Made by a program: the position numbers and the translations under genes. From contig OW028573.1 in assembly GCA_932294295.1 (NCBI GenBank), positions 18,062,155 to 18,126,154 on the forward strand: 64,000 nucleotides of DNA, written 5' to 3'. Of this stretch, positions 48,610-63,600 are shown in pieces. The first letter of the stretch is position 1. Each line of letters starts with the position of its first letter. The notes beneath the pieces were generated by a model that worked only from the letters and a program-made list of their open reading frames with translations, ran no database searches and had not been told where the DNA came from. Source of the DNA: Alitta virens (lineage: Eukaryota > Annelida > Polychaeta > Phyllodocida > Nereididae).

Positions 48610-51600
48610 ATGGACGGAACGAAGCTCTCAAACAAAGTGGGGCCGGATCCCATTAAAATCTCTCTCGAAAACGGCAACTCCCGCGAGATGCAAAACTTAG
48701 CGGAAGTAAAGGGCTCTCCTGACGGGGAATCTCGGCCAGCTACGGCTAATTCCCTCAACCGGAAATCAGCCTGGGAACGTGCCCAGGAGCGTCATGAACA
48801 ACAGACAAGACAGCTCCAAGAAGCCCGGCGCAAACAACTGGAAATAGGTCAAGACGAAGTCACTGTAGAGCCCTCTCCTTGCCTGAATCTGAAGACTATT
48901 GCCAGAATTTTCAAATCAAAGAAGTTCTCGGACTTCAAATTGGAGGTGCTCTACCAGAGATACTCTTTCAAATTAAACCAGAAGAAAATAAAGATACTGA
49001 TGGCCGAATTCGCCTCAATTTGCATCATACTGATGGTATTCTGCTATGTTGGGGGCACCAGAAGTGTCACCCCTGGCATTATCCTGTCTGTGGTACTTTT
49101 AGGGTTTTTGACTTTGGAGTTGATCTCTTACCGTGCTGCCTTTGACCATGTACAACTGTTTATCACCAGTTACATCATCATCTGCATGCTGGTAGTGATG
49201 GTTTCCTTGGTGACTGTGGAGGCTTCTCCGGCATCTGCCAGTGAAGGGATGTGGGTCACTATATTTTTCATCTACATGGTTTTTGCCATGCTACCAGCTC
49301 GAATGAGACTTGCTGTGTGCACTGGCATTCTTCTGTCCTCTGTACATACATTGTGTGCTGGCATTGTCAACAGCTCCGATCCATTTCTCTGGAGACAGGT
49401 GAGTGGAACTGAAAGAAAAATACTTGATATTTTTAACACCTGTACAATGTTGCAGAAGCTCTAAGGAGATCGAAAAATATGTGAATATCACCTGCCCATC
49501 CATATTATGGCCCACGTGTCTTTAGTGATCCTATCCTATCCTATCCTATCCTATCCTATCCCATCCTATCCCATCCTATCCCATCTCTCCTTTGTGTGAG
49601 TAGACCTACCGTAGATGAAACGATAACCGCAGCCACCCTAAGAACAATGTTCTGAACTTCACAATGTAATGACAGTAGCATGGTTTGTTTACTGTGTTGA
49701 TTCATCCTTATCTGTGGAAATCGTTTGTAGATTTATTGTTGAGGTGTTCAAGTTTACAGTAGTGTGTAAATCTGCAAGAATCTTATCTCGTGAGCAACAA
49801 AGTCAACTAATTTATTTCAACTGTTTGAAATATTCTACATAGTATTTATATGAGGGTTTGATGGGTCCCAAGTTGGACTCCCAACTCAACAGAAATGCAA
49901 AAGAGTTTCTTTGTAACATCCTAAATTGTGTTTGTTACACTGGATACCACTACAGCAAACGGTTAAGGCATTAGACTGCTCTTCTATCAATTCTGGGTTC
50001 GAATCTCAGCTCGATGTTTGCAGAAGACTTTCATTTCCAACTGTCTTTGCCTGGGGTAAAAGTATAATATAAGACTGACACCTTCTGATTCTTATCCCAT
50101 GAATCCGTATTCGTGAGGAGCAAGTATATTTGGTTGGCCCACACAGTTCAAATCCTAATTCTAGTTTATGCCCTTTCAAGCTGATTTTGTTCCAATTGAC
50201 TGTCTACTACTATAAAATGGCTGGCATAAAAGTGTCCCTAGACAAGTGAAGATCAAATATTTAATGTGCAATGTTGTCTGGCCAACAAAATTAATGACTT
50301 TGTTTATCTGCAAAATGGTAGCTTGATTGTTTACCCTCAGCAAAAACATTTGCCAAAGTTATTATAGTTACTTCGGTCAAATGTTGTCCATAAATTTAAA
50401 TTTTTTTGTTATTGTTTTTGGAGAACCATGTGCTGCAAATCCAGGTAGCTGTGATCTAAGTGTAATGTAAAATTTCCTCTAATTGCTTAGGGCATTAGCT
50501 AATGTATTCAGCTACATTCTCATTGGCTGTTGCAAATGACATAGCTGCCTCTTGAGATGAGAAGCCGGTTAAGGCAGTCAGTAGCCTTGGTATTAGTTAA
50601 GTAAAAGTGCAGTCATCGCTGAGCACTGTCATATATATGTTGTCATGGTACAATAAGATAGCAAACAGGACTGCTTGCTAGTCTAATGCATGGAGGTCTA
50701 ATCATGAAATAGTTTACATACATCTTAGTTTACAGGCTTTTGGAAACATGACTTACTCAGTTTGCAGTCTTTTAGAAACTTGACAATCGTTACTCTAGAG
50801 GGCAAATAGATCTGTTGTGCAGAATTCACACAGGTAAGCTTTCATCTGCTCATATTGTCACACAATATCAGTTGCAGCTCACTTCACTCTATACCAGCGT
50901 CAACTAATTATCTGAAATTGCATGGCATACCGTGACGGAGTAATTTTGTCCATGGTGTCAGATAATGTCAATGAAAATTGTTCACGACACAAAATATCCA
51001 TTACGTGCTGAGATAAAATTAGCATTGTTTGCCCATGGCTCACATTGCAAAAACTCGACATGTTATAATGCTCTAATGAGACAACAGAGTGTTCTTACAA
51101 TGATTTTAATGTACCACGAGAGTATGTAGCATGTTAATGTGTAAGCCCTGCTCACGTTTACTTCATAAGTGGGATCTTTTACATGACTCAGAATCGGATA
51201 CCCGATACTGCCATGCCAGTCTGTCTCATGTGCAAAAATGCTATGAATATCTCACATTGAAGTGGCAAATAATGGATTTTTCTCATCATATACAAGCGCT
51301 GCAACACGAAACTTCTTTGCGATTTAAAATACACGTATAGTGTATACAGACTTTTTTTTCTTTTTTTTTTAACCGTTTATAGTTAGCATGCTTGGATTCT
51401 TGGCCAGAAATCACGCGTCAATTATTCGTCAGGCTCCCAGATAAACGGCACTGTCAGCCTTATACCTCAGTGCAATATGTTATGAAATGTGTCTTCGTTA
51501 TACAAAGCATCCTTCGGTCCAATTTCTACTGTTCTCAACAGTGAGGTGGTCTTAATTTTGAGGGATGAAAGTGTGAAAAAAAGATGGTATTAAGCCTAGA

Positions 51601-54600
51601 TCTGTACACACTTCAGCGATTTTAAGTTCTTTTTTAAAGGGTTCCATTTAGTCCAATTTAGTTGTTGGAAGTCAAAGTACGAATCAGTGAAAGCTTTCCA
51701 TAAAACAAAGCATATGACATGGTGAGCACCTCATGTTGTATATCGCATATGGTCCAAGGAAATTAGGTGTATGGTATATGTTCTATAGGCCTATAATAAG
51801 CTATATGCATAAACATACAACCAAAGAGAGCGTTTTGCACTTGTACGCCTTCACCACTAAAATGGTTTCACTCTAGATCTAATGCCATATAAGCAGCGCC
51901 ATCAAGCAGATCAGAGGCTGTCGACTCCTGTGTGGATTATGAGATTAGATCTGCGAACTGCCTACCGGGCATTGCCTTTTCTGCATGTTACAGTTGTACT
52001 GCACATTGAACAATGGGTAGATGTACAATGTAGTTATTCTTTGGGCCCAGAAGGTTTCACAAATCGAAGCAAGGACGCCATACTGATTTTTTTTAAAGCA
52101 ATCAGGCCTGAACACGGAATTAAAATGAGTATTCTGTTTGAGTTAATTTAACCATTTGGGTTAATATAATATATGACAGTAGTTGTTTGGGTTAATGCTT
52201 ATTGCTGCTTCAGTGTTGGGGTTGATATAATATATACACCGACAGTACTATGTAATCAATGGGCAATGACAGTAGGATCTATGACAGTAAATTGTTTGGT
52301 TAACATAATCTATGAATTTAGTATTTCGGTCAATATAATCAATGAAAATGTTCATAGAATAGAATAGAATAGTATAGAATAATCTTTATTTAAAGTCGAC
52401 ATAAGACAACAATAAAATTAGCTCAAAGAGCTATTGATCGACTGTATATGTGCAAACATAAAAATGTGCAGGTAAAACAAAACTAATTTTTAACATATCA
52501 TAAAATGCAAACATTGCAGCAACATTTTGGACCTTCCCATTTCGAAAGTAACTTTTTTAAATCATTAAAATCTAAAGCTTTTTTAAAACTTGATGGCAGT
52601 AAATTCCACAGATGAGCACCATACTATGAAAATGTTAATAAGTTTTGTGGGTTAACGTAGGAGACCTCTCTGATGTTCAATCCTATAATATCGGTCGCCA
52701 TGTCATATAAGTATTAGAATACTTGGCAGACATGAGCTGCAGAGGATGAGTCAGATGATTAGTCCCAATTACTATGATATTTTTTTCTCTTTAATCTATA
52801 TATTGATATCGAAGTGAACGGCCTCACCCTCAGTACAACAAAACCTCGTGCAGACACACTTACAACATCCCACCTGATCCCAATATATAAGAAAAATTCA
52901 GCTCAGACGTCGTGAGAAATTAAATACTCTGAGGCCTCGCTATTAGGAAAACCTTTGTTCCAAAGTGTGCTTTTAATCGTGTGTGTAAACTCAGCTGGTT
53001 GGAATATTTGTTGTGTACGGAATTTTTTCACAACAGATCCATTAGTAGTTTAAAATTTAATGTAGTTATAATTGTTACTGTAAATTTGAGGTTTCACTTA
53101 ATATGATAGAGATAAGATGCCATGTTTTAGTGAAAATTATAACAATCAATCCGTTTCACAAAACCAACGTAATTTTAGGTCAAAACTGTAGAATAATTAT
53201 ATTAATTACTGACATTTTGAGTATCAAATCTATGGTTTAAAAAAAAAATCACAATAAATGAGGATGGTTGGGTTGAAATGGCCAGACTGATGCTTTTGTC
53301 AGGACATTTCTTATGGACCATAATAGATGACCACTGCCATCATTGATAAGAAGGTTCAAAGTTCTGACAAATGGCAAATTGCTTATTCTTTGTGTTTATT
53401 GTGGGCCAAGAGCTGCACAATGTAATCTTTCCACAGGTGAAAAGTCGCCAGTAAGGCGTCATTTAGTGTTGATTGTGGTTTTAATGCCACTGGTATGACA
53501 TCATATGGTCTTATAAGACTGTGATGTCATACACCCATCTCTCTTTATTAGCATCATCAGGTAATCCAGTTTGTTTGACCAAGCATCCAATATATCATGA
53601 TACAGATTAGCTTAATCAATTGCAGCTCTCTTGATTCATTTGCCTCTGACAATAAAATGTAATATTGGTTCTTTATTAGTTTTCCCTTCTATTTTGCCAA
53701 CATAGATTTAACCAATCTTTTCCTTTGCATCATCCCATGAAACTCCTCTGCCTTTTTTCCATTTTTTTTTTAAATTCTTCTGAGCACCTTGCTCTGTCTG
53801 TTCAAGGTATCTTCATCTAAACCACATTTCTGCTACATCGTTTTGGCTTTCCATCTTCGCACAGGTTTCACTTCACACACGAATGTGCTATATTATTCAC
53901 GCGTATTTTGTTTTTTTCACCCTCTCATTTCTTATATTCTTTCCATGACAGTAATCAAGGTTCTTTTATTTTTTGGCTTATAATTATTATAATTAGAAAT
54001 TGTGGACGTTAATTCCTTTCACCTCCTCTCTCATGTTATCAACTGCCCAGTTAGTTTGAATTGCTGTTCAAGGCAATTAGTACTTGAGTTTAACACATTT
54101 ATCAGGCCAGGAAAATATCCCATGACCGTCAGAGATGACTAGCACCTTAATCACTAGACTAACTAATCACTAAAATATATACGAATGCTGCCATACAGTC
54201 TCAAGGTTCTTCAGTTGTTTCTCCAGTTTCTTAAGCTTCTGTGAAAGCAAAGATAGCGCTATATATCATTTGCATTATTGACCAAGTATCACAGATTGGG
54301 GCCACTGTGTTCAATTATGGTCAGTTTGTTTAGTAAGTAGGAGGACTGTGTGTCTAGGCACAACTACAACTCATTCACTATGACATATGAAGTCTGATTC
54401 ATCATTCTATGGGTAACAATATTTTATGAATATTGCCATTAATATTAGGAGGTACGATAATAAATAAACCATTAAAACACACATGAATGAACAACATCCA
54501 GTCTACTCGACCTGTCATCACAAATCAGACGATGATATACTACGAGGCTGAAAAAAATAGACCATGACGACGTTATTCACAATGGAGTTCTGGGGAGCAG

Positions 54601-57600
54601 ATTCATAGGGCGAGACCTTTCGCATCCTTAATTGGCCTGCATAATCCTCTTTCGGAGAATCCTATTGTCAAACTTTGAATCCATAAATGGAAATAACTGA
54701 GACATTCAATGGACAACGGGTGAGATTTGAGCTGTTGCATGTTTAAAATGACTGCCTCCTCATCACCCGCAGCAGTTTCATCTGTAGAATATGACGAATG
54801 TCGTCAGACGAAACTTGGTAATAGTTTTCCATGAAGCTCCAACCTCAGTGGTACCTTTGCAATTAATGAGTCCATGACATAATCAACTCAGCGTGGCCCT
54901 ATCTTTGTAATGTTAATTTCCTATCATCATCGGGGGCCATAGTGCTGCAAAAATTTGGGTTTTAATTGAGCAATAATATTGCTGCTCCAAACACTGTGAA
55001 ATGTATGACCAAAAAACATGTGAGCCAAAATGACTGATATTGAATAATGCACTTTTACTTTTTATTGTTAATTGCAAGACTGAGTCAGTCAAGTCTGCAG
55101 TGAAAAAATCAGATGTGTTTATTGCAGATATTGGGCAATGTCTTCATCAGTCACAATTATATTTTTCAGATGTTGGGCAATGTCATCATCTTCGTCTGTG
55201 TCAATGTTGCTGGTGTCTTCACTCATTATCCAACTGAAGTTGCCCAACGGCAAGCTTTTCTGGAAACTAGAAGATGTATTAAAGCTCGCCTCTCTACTCA
55301 ACGGGAAAATCAACAACAGGTAGCCAGAAAAAACTTTAATGAATTACTTCGTTACCACATGCTACCTCCCTTTTATCTTTTATCATGTACTTATTTGTTT
55401 TTACAAAATGTACTTATTTGTTTTTACAAAACTAAGCTTATAACTGCTGTTTATTTGCACCGACGCAGGAGAGCCTTTTGTTGTCTGTGTTACCAAGGCA
55501 CGTTGCCATGGAAATGAAAGCAGATATTTCGGGCCAGCCAAAGGACACCATGTTTCATAAAATCTACATCCAAAGACACGAGAACGTTAGGTAAATTTCT
55601 CAGAATTGTTATCCTTCTCCTTTCACGCATGAGCTACGTGTTTTGTTGTCTTTGGGTAAACACCTGCATAAACCACAATTTAGATACATACATTTAGCTA
55701 TCATCCACATCTGCCTGAAATGAAACAACTGGTTTAATACACTTGGTTTGATTCACATGTGTTTATGGATTCGACATATACGCCTAAACCATGTGTTCAT
55801 GCTTTTAAAAGTATGTTATATTATAAGTAGGATCCTACACGAAGTCTAGCTTATGAATCTTTTCGAAGACCAAGAGACTAAATCGTATATGGCAATATTC
55901 CAAATAATTGAATCCTTTCCTTGTAAGGCTATCACAAAAAATTAGAATGGATTCAAACCACAGAAACTTGTTGTGAAGTGACTTGAACAGTGAGGTGTTC
56001 GTATCAAATATAACCTAAATCCCTGTCTGCTGCCTTGATGACCTTTTAATGATTATTTCCTTGCAGCATTTTGTTCGCGGATATATGTGGTTTCACTTCT
56101 CTAGCTTCGCAATGTTCTGCACATGAATTAGTGAAGATGCTGAATGAGCTTTTTGCTCGATTTGACAAACTAGCTGCTGAAAACAACTGCTTGAGGATCA
56201 AAATCTTAGGAGACTGCTACTACTGTGTCAGTGGACTTCCGGAGGCAAGGCCTGACCACTCTCACTGCTGTGTGGCCATGGGCCTGGACATGATAGAAGC
56301 CATTAGGTTAGTACATGGTAAAAAGTACCGTGTGCGTTTTTCCATAAACACATGGAAAACGCATGGTTTTTAGCTAATTATAATCAGGAAAAAAAAACCA
56401 TACATTTTCCATGCGTTTATCCAAACGCATGGAAAATGCACGTGGCACAATTGGCCATATATGATGATAAAAACCATTGGGTAAGTATAACGGTGGTAGT
56501 TGATATTATGATATATGAATATAATGGAGAATTTTGGGGAAATGTTGATAGTGGAAGCCTTTGTCTGGGATGAAGGTGGTACTAAAAGTTTGATAGTAGA
56601 AGCCGACCACATGCATTATAATGCATAATCAATCTGCTATAAAGTATATTGGTGTATTAGGTAGCTGAACTTTAAATAATAGAAGCCATTGTCTGCTGTG
56701 AGGATGGAAATTTGCATTATATTCCATGTAAAACTCACCAGTTTGCTTGATAATACAGCTGTGCACTGGAAATTATTCTCACAATTTTTGTTGCGCTTTG
56801 CCATTTTCAAAATCGCAAGTTACTCAGCTTGATTTCAATAGGATGTTTCCTGTGTTTTTAGCCTATATCAACCTGACTAAATTATATAAGGAGTGATAGC
56901 ATGCGTTTCACAAAACTTTAACCATTATGGCTAGTGACATACATGACACTGGCCAAGATTGACTAACCTGTTGGAATAAAACGGGATCATTTATTTTTAG
57001 ACTCACTATTTAGTCAGATCCGGATGCTTTTACTAACATTCAAAAAGATTTTCAATGTGAACCCTTTTGGTAATTCCACCACCCAATGCATTCATACCAA
57101 TGTCGCAGGTGTGTTTTTGCCTTCCATTCACAAAAAAAAAGTTCTCTACCAGCCTAATTATTACGTTATCCAATACAGTGAGTACTATTTTGTCATTAAG
57201 CCAATACCATCAGATGTGTCATTTATTGAACGTTACCCATAAATCAACGAACCTTGGTAGTGACTGCTTGCAGAGCAATAGATTCATTCATTTAGTGCCA
57301 AATTAAGCTGCAGTAGCATTTATGATAGTTCTTTGCACTTGCAATCAATGGTGTTCAATTGCTTGTGTAAGCAAAATGTTTCATGGGGTGCAGGTCCCAT
57401 GTGCTGAAATACTTACATATTATGTACCACAACCGTTTCCATTGTAATGGGAGTCAATCGATCATCTGCCTCAATAGAAAGACTTTATCCATAGCAGTGA
57501 CTCTGTAATTCAAGTAATTCAGTTCGAAAAGGTGAAGCACACCTGTAGAGTTTCCCATACTGTCTTGTAGAACACACCTTGAATTTTGTATAATTTTACT

Positions 57601-60600
57601 ACTTTACAAACAGTATCATTATGTATACGGTAATTTGAAATTACTTCATTAGTTTAAGTACATCATTTCCTCATGTAGATTCAAATTAACAAAAAAAATT
57701 TTTTTTTTATTTAATGGTGGTTTTTATTGCAGTCTGGTTCGAGATGTGACAGGCGTGGATGTTTTGAACATGAGAGTTGGAATACACTGCGGTAGAGTGC
57801 ACTGCGGAGTATTGGGACTGCGCAAATGGCAGTTTGATGTGTGGTCCAATGATGTCACCTTGGCTAACGCCATGGAGGCTGGAGGTATACCGGGGTGAGT
57901 AGTTGGTAATTAGCAGTAATTGGCTGCATTGAATGTCAAAGATCACATTTCTATCAAGAGGATTAAACCTTTCGGTGTTCCTTGACGTCTGAATGAGCCA
58001 GTCGAGCGGGTGCTACAAATGCCAGTTTCCTCATCATTTCTCAGTAGCCTTACTCAAAAATATGATGAGAATGACATTAATGTCTTAATGGCTTTCATTT
58101 GCGTTAATTGCTAATTAAAATGCATTGTTTTTCACATTGTCCAGTCGTGTCCATGTGACAGAAGAAGTTGTCAATGCGTTAAGCAACTATTACGAAGTAG
58201 AGCCAGGCAATGGAGGGGACAGGAACGCCTACCTAAGGGACCACAATATCAAGACTTACCTAATTAAGGAAGAGAATGATGCCCACAAGGTAAACCATTT
58301 ACCATCTACACATAGTAGCTTTTCAATATCACCTTGCCACCTGAACCAGAAATTACCAGCACATTTTTTTAAGCATTCATGTCACTATAGGTTTATGAAA
58401 TAACATCTTACCACCACCAACCTTAACTTTTTTAAATCTATAATCCACAGTCGATAGCCAGATATTTTAAATGAACATAGTAATTTCAATGAGCGGAGAA
58501 TGTATTCTTCATTACAGAGTGGTCAGCATTGGTCCCCACAACCCACTCCTGGAAGAGGCAGACCAAATGGGGTGAACTCAAAGAGGTTACGAGAACCAAA
58601 CCAGAACATCCACAACAAGTAAGATAGAATCGCAGGGCCTTTTTTCACCTGTACAAGTCAAAGAGAATCTTGCGTGAATCTGAGATCCTTCTTTTTTTCC
58701 TAATATTGGTCTCGGACATGCTACAGCAGTGTGCATTTTGTGTTTAGAATACTATTAATAAGGATAACGACTAAGAATACCAGTTCTTTCAAAGTGTTCG
58801 CTGCATCATATTAAAGTAATATTAAGGCTAATGATCATGGTGCCTTCCAGACTGGGCTTTGGTGAAAACCAGGAGATCAAAGATCCCGAGGAGGAGGTCA
58901 ATGAGTACCTGGGCAGGGCCATCGACGCGCGAAGCATTGACAGGCTCAGATCAGAGCACGTCAACCAACTGTTTCTGACTTTCCGCAAGCCTGAGTTGGA
59001 GCATAAGGTGATTGTTTTCTATCTATCATAAGATTCATATAATTTAATATTTCATATGCCATCAAGCCATTTATATAAATCCCGCATTCATTGCAGTAGC
59101 TGCAGTATGTAAACCTAAATGTTTCTTGAATTTTAAAAAGTAAGAGTGGTATGCTACATCCAGGAATGTTTAAAATGTAAGCTGGACGTAATAAAAATAA
59201 CAAGAACTGAAGCAAATCCAGCGCATCAGTGCAGGTGAACTAGCATGTTTATCTCCCTGTTTATTAGTGTGCCAAGATCTTTGAAGGCAGGACTTCCTGC
59301 GAATATGAGCAATCACGCTAATTGTACTTGCTGCACCAAGTCACGCATCATATTTTTGATGGTGTCATCATAATTTGATTGTTGTTCATTGAACTTATCA
59401 AACCAGACTGCGCTATTCCTGCTAATGCTAAAAGAGTTCAAAAAGGACTTATAGGGACTGCCAAGACATCCACTCTTGCTTTGGTTCAAACAGACCAATA
59501 TCCAACGCATAAAAGAAAATTTCGTAGACTGCACTTAACTCCAAATGACGTCATGTGATTACAGAACTCCCTTCTTTTAGTTGATGGGCTGCTTTAGCTA
59601 TGGGAGTTCTTCTGGAGCTTACTTTTAAAGTCTATGAGTGCTGTTGTTAGATTACCCTGGGACAATTTCCCAAAGCTGAAGATTAGAGTATATTTTCCAC
59701 GATACACGTGTAATTGAGTATATGGAATGTTATCTGTGTTTTGCACGAGAAAATCATTTCTTGCTAAGCTGTGTTTATTTTTTCATAAACTTTAATTTTT
59801 GTATTTCAGTACGGCAAAATGAGGAACACTATGTTAGCATCTCATGTTGGCTGTGCATTCATCATGCTGATCTGTATCTGCATTGTGCAGCTTTTCGTTA
59901 TTCCAAGGTAATTAATGTAATATATTACACTATATATATTTTTACCCAGCAATGCTGGCTCAAGATTTGTGAAACTTGTCATTGATGGCACATCAAATTC
60001 CGCCAATATTGGACGAATGGGCCAATAGTGCTGACGTTGTGACAACATGGAGCCAATATGATATGATATCTGGATAGCACCCTTTGCCAGAAGTAAATCC
60101 ACACCATCTTATATATTTATCCATGAGTGGTAGGGTCCTGTTCGTATACTTGGCAGTGATACAATAATATGTATGACATTTCGTGTGAACTCAGGCCTCA
60201 GATCCAGTCATAAAGGTTGAAAATCGAAACCAAAACCCTCAAAGGAGCTGAGTAACACCTGCACGTACGCTGGCCCCCTCACCTGCATATGGTACACCCG
60301 AAAAGAAAAATTGTCTCACACCTGAAAGTAGGCAGTAGAAGCTGCTTCAGGTAATAGGGCGTATAATATTATATAAATAGTGGATGGTAAGGGGACCAAT
60401 ATGCATTTTTACTGGCCGAAGCTAGTACTCACTATAGCTGAGGTCAGTAAAACTGCATATTGGTCCACTCTCCATCCAAATCATACAAAGAATTCATATT
60501 ACCATGCATGTAAGCTTAAGTGACACCAATCATAGTTGTTGACCAACTGACATACAAGCAAGAACTATCCATCAGGGAGTGAGATGAGCTTCTATTGACA

Positions 60601-63600
60601 ACAAAGTCACCAAGAGCCACCTTCCTCTTTGATCATCCGCCTTCTGATGTGACACTGCAGGCAATCTCCAGCTGGTGCAGCTTACCTGTTATGAAACAAG
60701 GCGGTTGGGAATAAAGATTGATTTCGTTTGAGAACGCTATGCTTCAGGGTTAAGATTTGGGCCTTTTTGTCAATGAAATCACTTAAAAATGTCTTTTTTT
60801 CTGCTCCAGATCTGCAGTCATGGCATTGGTTTTTACAGTCTGTCTGTCCGTATGTGGCTTGCTGTGTCTAATTGCATTTTCTGAGAATGCCAGGGTAAGC
60901 ACAATCGTGATACTTTCAAGAGCAGTATACAATGCCATTGTTACTTCTACATGTATTATTCTCTCCAAGCTATATGCGTGACATTTTACATACACGCGTT
61001 ATGATGTAATACAATGCTCCCTATTATTGCTTGTACCTATTTACTTGCAGTGTATTCCGCGTGTGTTGAAGAAGATGTCTTCTCAGCTTGCAACCAGCAG
61101 CTATTTGAGTCAGTTTGTGGCTGTGCTCGCTGTTACCTGTCTCTTCATTACATCCTTCGCCAACATGGTAATTGAGCTGCAGTCTTATACACTGTATTAA
61201 AAAGAGTACGATATAAACGATCTGAATATATAATGATGCAGATTCAGTCATACCCTGTAGAAAATCAATAGCTGTTACAAGTTATTCTAACCAATGGAAC
61301 ACAGCTTGACAATATTCGAATACCATGAGGGCAAGGGTGCGAAATTTGATCCAAAAGCCTGGTTGATGGCACCAACAAGTTGACATGCACATCTCGTACG
61401 GTTGTTAACCACACCTGTACATGTACCTTAAACAATAGATCATTTGCCATCCTGATTAGAACGCATAACCAATTTATGGCCTTAATAGTGAGGGGGATTC
61501 CACTGTAGCTATATGCATTATCCATGAGTGGTAGTTTTATTGACCACATACCTCATACACATTGTGGTAGTAAATATCTTTATTCAGCAAGATGAGATAT
61601 GTAACCAAACATTTCTGAATGGGAGTAGCCTACTCAGTCGCAGTCACATCTGTCATATCTTCATGACAACACCTGCCAATATCGTTAATCCGTGCACCTG
61701 ACCTAATGTCTGTTTATGAAACACTGGTGAGCTTTTATTCAAAGGTGCACTAATTTGTGTCATTCATAATCAACTGCTCATGCTTCAATAAGCAACAGAC
61801 AACAAGTTAACTGAAACAAAAAGCTGCAATATCAAAACAGAGGGCAACAGTATTAGACAAACAATTTCCAGGTCTTAATTTCTTTTAAGCACTAAAGTTA
61901 ATATACACTCCCCAAACTGAAATTGTCAATGTTGTAGGGATTATTTGAAATTAATTAACATTTAAACTATTTATTTTTTGTTATGGGTGGGTGGGCGATT
62001 AGGGCTTTACGTCCTGTATTTCTGCACCTGCTGGGCTAATTAGGACAGGCAGAGATTATTTTGTGTTATGTTGAAAGAACTGGTATCATAAAAACGGATC
62101 ACTAAGACAAAGCTGCATGGGTAGCTGCTATTATCTAATCGAAAATTAGCTGACGACCCATGAGATAGCATTCATTATTTTCTATTGATACACCTATTTG
62201 ATCACATTTGCAAGCTGTACAGTTTGTTTTTCCAGGAAACCAATGACTTTAGAGGAAAGTCAGAGAGTAGATTGGGTATCTCAATTTTGTGCATTTGTAT
62301 TTTGAAAAAAAAAAAATTAAAAAATTAGTTACGTTATCCACTGTTTAGCTCCAATCCAACACCCTATACTTGAGCTTTCTCTGTTGAGGTGCTCCATTTA
62401 AAATGCCTTATAGTGACATAGCTTCCAAGACCCTGATAACATGCTTCATCGGCCCGGTGTTGGCCCGGTGTTGGCCCGGTGTTGGCCCGGTGTTGGCCCG
62501 GTGTTGGCCCGGTGTTGGCCCGGTGTTGGCCCGGTGTTGGCCCGGTGTTGGCCCGGTGTTGGCCCGGTGTTGGCCCGGTGTTGGCCCGGTGTTGGCCCGG
62601 TGTTGGCCCGGTGTTGGCCCGGTGTTGGCCCGGTGTTGGCCTAACGTCACCCACATGGGGCCAACGTCAATCCAATGTCAGATGCTATCTGGGTAAAACC
62701 CGCAAAAAAAAGCATTAACCTTCAGAAAATAATTTAATTTAGCTGAGATGCATATTGCCTGTGTTCTTGTCACTTTACTCGGATTAGGTTCCTATAGGTA
62801 ACCATGCAGTTTTGCCTTAGCGAACAAATGTTTATTTTGACCAACCTTTTATATATCCCTAGATCAGTGTTTGCAAACTTAAGTTCTGACGATTCTTAAG
62901 TTTCAACCTTAGTTAAAACTGTTGTGTTTGGTTGAATATGTCAGTTTGTTTTGTTTGTTGCATCTTGTATACTATTGTTGCACACTGTTTTTTGCCAATT
63001 CACAACCTCCCATGAAATTGACACAATTTACAATTATTTTCCAAAAATACCTTTAATTGAATTATTGAATGATATTGGGTAGATGTCAGGTAAATCCCTC
63101 ATAGTCAGGATATAACCCTGATAGCATTCCGAAATTGGCCCGGAATCGTTTCTTTATAGGCCACTGTTGGTACAATATCGAATCACATCGCCAATGTCGT
63201 GCAGACATTAAAACGATTTGGAATGCTATCTGGAAACAAACAGATGTGGGCAGTTAGATCCTGAGGCTTTGATTTCACCAACACTCCTCAACCCAGTGTT
63301 CTCCTTAACTAACTGCTCCGAAGTGGGCACAGATCCTTAAGCAACTGATCCCCAAGTACAAAGATCGCAAAGCTAGTGCACCTCAAATGTGTGCAGGATG
63401 AAACAGACTACCTTATTGAATATTCATTATACCTATTTAGCAAAATTAAAATCAGCATCTATCATTCACATTGATTAGTACAGTCTGCCGGATTGTTCTA
63501 GCATACATAAATACATAACATAATGGAAGATTTACTGTGAAATTTAAGGTCCAATGTAAAATGTGTAAAATGACACGTTATATATATTGATAAGAATGAA

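Noticed and set aside
48570..48758. 62-codon minus-strand frame
   Set aside because: Antisense shadow of the first adenylyl cyclase coding exon.
49940..50010. Possible tRNA gene
   Set aside because: B box present, but the acceptor and anticodon stems do not pair; a SINE fits better.
55320..55517. Read-through of adenylyl cyclase exon 2 into the intron
   Set aside because: The family sequence stops matching exactly at the donor after ENQQQ and resumes at 55469.
62364..62718. Long open frames in several directions ([11 protein letters not shown] / [10 protein letters not shown] peptides)
   Set aside because: They arise from a perfect 11-bp tandem repeat, which keeps all frames open; there is no start or splice context.
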